Below, one piece after another: positions 55,802 through 58,841 of a stretch of 58,841 nucleotides of DNA. The number at the start of each line of letters is the position of its first letter. The first letter of the stretch is position 1. A program made the position numbers and the translations under genes. Under the pieces are notes generated by a model. The model was not told the origin of the DNA and did no database searches. It saw only the letters and a program-made list of their open reading frames with translations. This DNA is from Deltaproteobacteria bacterium (lineage in GTDB: Bacteria > Desulfobacterota > Binatia > UBA1149 > JAJCZL01): NCBI GenBank assembly GCA_029262415.1, contig JAJCZL010000060.1, positions 1 to 58,841 of the forward strand. Direction: 5' to 3'.

Positions 55802-56839
55802 CTACGGGGCCAACAGCGACTGTCCCGGCAGAGACGGGTCGAGAAGGCTGAGATCGACGCCCATCGCTGCGAGGATCGTCGGCGTGACGTCGAGGATCGT
55901 CGGGTTAACCGCCGCCGGATTCAAGCCGATACCGCTTGCCGAAATCGGGATATCTGTGATTTCGGCGCCATCGCGGAGCTGATGTTGGGCGCCCGTAGGA
56001 TTAAAACCGTGGTCCGCACTCGTGAATACTAGGGTATTCTCTGCCAAGCCGGCTGCCGATAGCGCATCGAGTGTTTTCCCAACATGCTCCCACCCTAATA
56101 CGATCGCCTCGTCATAAGCCACGTTCCCGCCTCCCGTCTTATGTGCTGCCCAGTCGGCGTTCTTCATATGGATGACGAAGAAGAACGGTTTCTCATCGAC
56201 CTTGAACTTGTCGATTAGAGCAACGGCCGCCGCCAAACTGTTGTTCCCACTATATAGTGGACGGCGGTCGTTCTTACGTCTCAGCATGTCCTCACGATCG
56301 AGTACTCCATCGCGCCTATCTTGTTTGAGCGGACGGAGCAGAAACCGTGAACTGCCGGAGATTGCGAGATTGATTTCGTCACCGAACGCCGCACGCAGCT
56401 GGGCGAAAATGCTCATGCCGGAGGGGATACGACCCCCGCCGCCGTTGTTCCTGATGACACCGGTTACCTCGGGGGGTTGGCCTGTTAGCATTTGCGCGGT
56501 CTGTGGTTTTGTCATGGTTTTGCCCGGGCCGACCGTCGCGTTCAGCGATTCGAAATGAGTGCAGCGAGTAGGCAGGCACGTCCACGTCGACAGTGTCGGA
56601 CACCATTCGGGCATCCTTGCCGGCGACTTGGAACTCGGACAAGGAGTGGCATCGCCTCCCGCCCAGTAAAGAAGCTCGTTGGTCTTCGAGATCCTATGTC
56701 CATCCATCTGGAACAGTATGACGTTAGGGGTGACGCCGGGTAACACCCTTGATGCGGTTCCTCCCGAAGACACCAGTAGCCCGAGTACGGCCGCGTAGGT
56801 CAGACAGGTCGCCGCAACGAGCTTAGCAAGTGCTTTCAT
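55802..56839 (-). CDS. Exported alkaline-phosphatase-superfamily protein (phosphodiesterase/sulfatase-like)
   Basis: 345 residues with a signal peptide (about 1-30). Superfamily motifs: ILFQMDGHRISKT (metal-site Asp46), a candidate nucleophile region TMTKPQTAQMLTG, VIHMKNADWAAHKTGG (metal-binding Asp and His), VFTSADHGFNP, and the C-terminal DVTPTILAAMG. The metal ligands look intact, unlike 16852-18231, so it is probably catalytic on a phosphate or sulfate ester. ATG 56839 has GGAGGG about 7 bases upstream. Residues 14-61 are encoded by a segment also present as a second copy at 57161-57304. Confidence 0.8.
   Translation of the reverse strand: MKALAKLVAATCLTYAAVLGLLVSSGGTASRVLPGVTPNVILFQMDGHRISKTNELLYWAGGDATPCPSSKSPARMPEWCPTLSTWTCLPTRCTHFESLNATVGPGKTMTKPQTAQMLTGQPPEVTGVIRNNGGGGRIPSGMSIFAQLRAAFGDEINLAISGSSRFLLRPLKQDRRDGVLDREDMLRRKNDRRPLYSGNNSLAAAVALIDKFKVDEKPFFFVIHMKNADWAAHKTGGGNVAYDEAIVLGWEHVGKTLDALSAAGLAENTLVFTSADHGFNPTGAQHQLRDGAEITDIPISASGIGLNPAAVNPTILDVTPTILAAMGVDLSLLDPSLPGQSLLAP
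56656..56799 (-). repeat. 144-bp duplicated segment, copy A (inside the phosphatase-like gene)
   Basis: Identical to 57161-57304 at 138 of 144 positions by direct reading, in the same orientation, 505 bases apart. It encodes residues about 14-61 of the phosphatase-like protein. Confidence 0.9.
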
Positions 56840-57070
56840 GGTGAGGGCCCTCCGTAGTCCTGTGCATGCAATGGCTGAATGCAGAAGAGGCGTCATTGAT
56901 ACCATGTCTGAACATTCACTGTCGAGGGGGCTGCCCGAATCACACCCGATCGGGGGGCAGCAAGTGCGCTATAGCGTGTCTAAGCGGCCCAAGCGAGCGT
57001 GACGAAGGATCGGCCCAGTGACGGCGCGCATCGGGGGGTCGTCAGGCTCGCCCGCGGGCCGCAGAGAATT

Positions 57071-57320
57071 CTATCTGGCGGCGGCGGCGCGCTGCTCGGT
57101 CGCTGTTTTGAACTCGTAGCGACCCACAACATCGCTTACATCGCCCTCGACCAGTTTCCACTCCCGCCCAGTAAAGGAGCTCGCTGGTCTTCGAGATCCT
57201 ATGTCCATCCATCTGGAACAGCATGACGTTAGGGGTGACGCCGGGTAACACCCTTGATGCGGTTCCTCCCGGAGACGCCAGTACCCCGAGTACGGCCGCG
57301 TAGGAGACGGCGAGGTCCAT
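57071..57320 (-). pseudogene. Truncated duplicate of the phosphatase-like gene 5' end
   Basis: From an ATG at 57320 the frame reads MDLAVSYAAVLGVLASPGGTASRVLPGVTPNVMLFQMDGHRIS, matching the intact neighbour through YWAG. Homology then stops and the frame runs through unrelated sequence (VETGRGRCKRCC) to a stop near 57042. Another frame of the non-homologous tail reads WKLVEGDVSDVVGRYEFKT to a stop at 57071. It lacks all catalytic motifs after the first. A partial duplication or leftover of a deleted paralogue is likely. The rest of 56840-57542 shows no gene. Confidence 0.65.
57161..57304 (-). repeat. 144-bp duplicated segment, copy B
   Basis: Second copy of the segment at 56656-56799, with six substitutions and no indels. 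Four of the substitutions change an amino acid or are near-synonymous (for example N to S, I to M, S to A), so the copies diverged after duplication. Confidence 0.9.
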
Positions 57321-57542
57321 ACGCGAGCTAACAGAATCGTCGGGGAAACATTCGTGCTGGGCTCCCCCACCGGGGGTCTGGCCCACATGCACACGCGTCT
57401 TGATCTTCGACGAACACGAGCCCTTTTTGCCGGCAAAGCCGGGGGGACTCCCAGTTTTTTCTAGCGTCTTGATGCACGCGGCCTGTGGGAAGGGCGATAC
57501 TTACCGAAGGTCCTGCAGTGCTGGGTCCTGGCTTACCGATCA

Positions 57543-58841
57543 TCAACACCCGCGCTTTTTATTCAGGCAGTTCTTCCGCGGCAGAGACTTGCCGCGACCG
57601 TCGATGGACCGATAGCAACCGTTCGCCTCGCTACAGCAGCCCTCGCTGACCAAGCATCCCCCTGGTTCCAGCAGTGGATCGGCCTTGACGACCTGCTCAT
57701 ACAGAAAGATCTGAGGAAGGCCGTTGGGATTGTTGCCCGGAATCAAATCGCAGGTCGAACGGAACGCGATGCTGGTTCCGTCGTCTTGAATGCTACTCAT
57801 GCCATTCTCACAACCGGCCGGGCTGTCAGTGACCTGACGCAGGGCCCGCCGTCCTTTGCTTCGGAAGATTTCCTGATTGTGATCGTCGTTGAAGGGAGGC
57901 AACTCGCCGTTGCGTACCTTGCGGACTGGGTCCATCAACTCGGCATTCGATTCAAAGGCAATCCGCTTACCGGCGTCGGAGGTTACCGGACGACGCGCGT
58001 AGTACGGCGACTCGGCGCTGGAGACCTGAGAGGTGCGGGGATGTCGGATGTGATACTTGAAAACGTTGACGCCCGAGTTGCCGCTGTTGAGAACATCGAC
58101 GGCGGTATCGTACACAACGTAGGGCCCAGTGGCAAAGATACTGGCACTCGACATGGTCGGGTTGTCGTAGAATACCGGCGTGCCAGGGGCACCAATGGGC
58201 AGACCGGTCGGGTTCTCCCGAACTCTTACCGAAAACTGGTCGACGACTCCGGAGTTGCGTCTAAAGCGATAGATATTGACGCCGGTGGCACCGTCCCCAA
58301 GTTGATCATGGTTCGATAGATAGAACGTTTGCTGGCACTGGCGGGGGAAGTAGTAGTCACCGACCACAGGGTTCCAACTTGAGGTTCCCACCGGGCCGGT
58401 ACTTACCTGTGTAACACTCTCGACCAGTATGTGATTGTCTTGATCGAGTCTTGCCAGAAACACCTCTTGGCTACCATCTGCATTGTCCCATCCGGTTGCG
58501 GAGTGAGTGATGTCACCACCGGTGTTGTCGTCGAGATCGCCGGTCGAGGCGAACACGATGCACCGACCAGAATCGCTGGCATACGGCGTCCTATTCTCGA
58601 CGGGAGCACGCGTGTCGGTGAGCTGTTTGGTCTGCCCGGACAATAGCTCCCACAAGAAAACCTCGGGGTTGCCATCGGCATTGCCCACACTAGGATCGAG
58701 ATCACCGGTTGAAATAAACGCCACGAACTCGGCATGAGATGTCGCCGTGTTGTCGGTCGCGCGGGCCTGGTCGTAACTTTCCCCCGAACCACTGTTCGTC
58801 ACCTGGGACATCACACGAGTCCGTGTGTCCCATATGTAGAG
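57543..58841 (-). CDS. Secreted beta-propeller-like protein, paralogue B (N-terminus beyond the window)
   Basis: At least 432 residues; the frame continues past the right edge (first visible codons LYIWDTRTRVMSQ), so start and signal peptide are not seen. It aligns throughout with 51733-53193: AFISTGDLDPSVGNADGNPE, CIVFASTGDLDDNTG, YLSNHDQLGDG, IAFESNAELMDP, FRSTCDLIPGNNPNGLPQIFLYE, and the C-terminal cysteine cluster GCCSEANGCYRSI followed by a basic tail. No catalytic motif was seen; a binding, adhesive or scaffold role is possible. Confidence 0.75.
   Translation of the reverse strand, partial: LYIWDTRTRVMSQVTNSGSGESYDQARATDNTATSHAEFVAFISTGDLDPSVGNADGNPEVFLWELLSGQTKQLTDTRAPVENRTPYASDSGRCIVFASTGDLDDNTGGDITHSATGWDNADGSQEVFLARLDQDNHILVESVTQVSTGPVGTSSWNPVVGDYYFPRQCQQTFYLSNHDQLGDGATGVNIYRFRRNSGVVDQFSVRVRENPTGLPIGAPGTPVFYDNPTMSSASIFATGPYVVYDTAVDVLNSGNSGVNVFKYHIRHPRTSQVSSAESPYYARRPVTSDAGKRIAFESNAELMDPVRKVRNGELPPFNDDHNQEIFRSKGRRALRQVTDSPAGCENGMSSIQDDGTSIAFRSTCDLIPGNNPNGLPQIFLYEQVVKADPLLEPGGCLVSEGCCSEANGCYRSIDGRGKSLPRKNCLNKKRGC

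Overview
The window looks like a chromosomal contig from a GC-rich, diderm (Gram-negative) bacterium of the deltaproteobacterial type. Evidence for an outer membrane is lpxD and lptE; the zapA-6S RNA-fthC order is proteobacterial. Exported proteins with long threonine-only linkers, a Rieske/cytochrome b operon ending in a multihaem cytochrome c, and solitary exported phosphatases recall metagenomic lineages once filed under Deltaproteobacteria, such as Candidatus Binatota. That placement is inference from style, not a measured phylogeny. The left edge cuts a 16S rRNA gene (minus strand) and the right edge cuts a coding gene.

Layout. 1-1209: 5' part of a 16S rRNA gene with a near-consensus promoter, a boxA-like site and two tandem UUCG hairpins in the leader. 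1243-4429: a frame-broken sulfatase-like gene and a GT-C membrane glycosyltransferase. 4489-11561 (minus): tyrS, fthC, 6S RNA, zapA, a small coiled-coil protein, smc and an HNH nuclease. 11870-19961: rng, a very large membrane protein with TPRs, a degenerate phosphatase-fold protein, a GtrB-like glycosyltransferase and a lipoprotein (envelope/glycan functions). 19970-23443: an SDR, an NSS transporter with a 44-residue membrane peptide beside it, and an alpha/beta hydrolase. 23452-29027 (minus): a respiratory operon with Rieske protein, split b6f-type cytochrome b, two small membrane proteins and an octahaem cytochrome c. 29147-33881: comF, purM, purN, a TIGR04283-like glycosyltransferase, a GcvR-like ACT protein and purU. 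34034-36445: a small hypothetical, a TPR protein and mazG. 36451-38440: murJ and rpsT.

38445-49094 is one long, tightly packed minus-strand block: lpxD, yceD, rpmF, acpP, rpiB, glyA, nrdR, ribD, ribBA, ribH, nusB, leuS, lptE. It couples lipid A and acyl-carrier functions, ribosome parts, one-carbon/pentose enzymes and riboflavin synthesis. The DHBP-synthase half of RibBA has lost its metal-binding residues and no riboflavin synthase (ribE) is present. hisG follows on the plus strand.

50291-58841 is an accessory stretch of exported proteins: a lamin-tail protein and a metalloprotease with threonine-rich linkers, two paralogous beta-propeller-like secreted proteins (one cut by the edge), a phosphatase-fold protein and a 144-bp partial duplication of its 5' end.

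The items most worth a second look are the b6f-type/octahaem cytochrome operon, the degenerate RibB domain, and the paralogous secreted proteins with their local duplication. I saw no tRNA gene, CRISPR array, insertion sequence or integrase.
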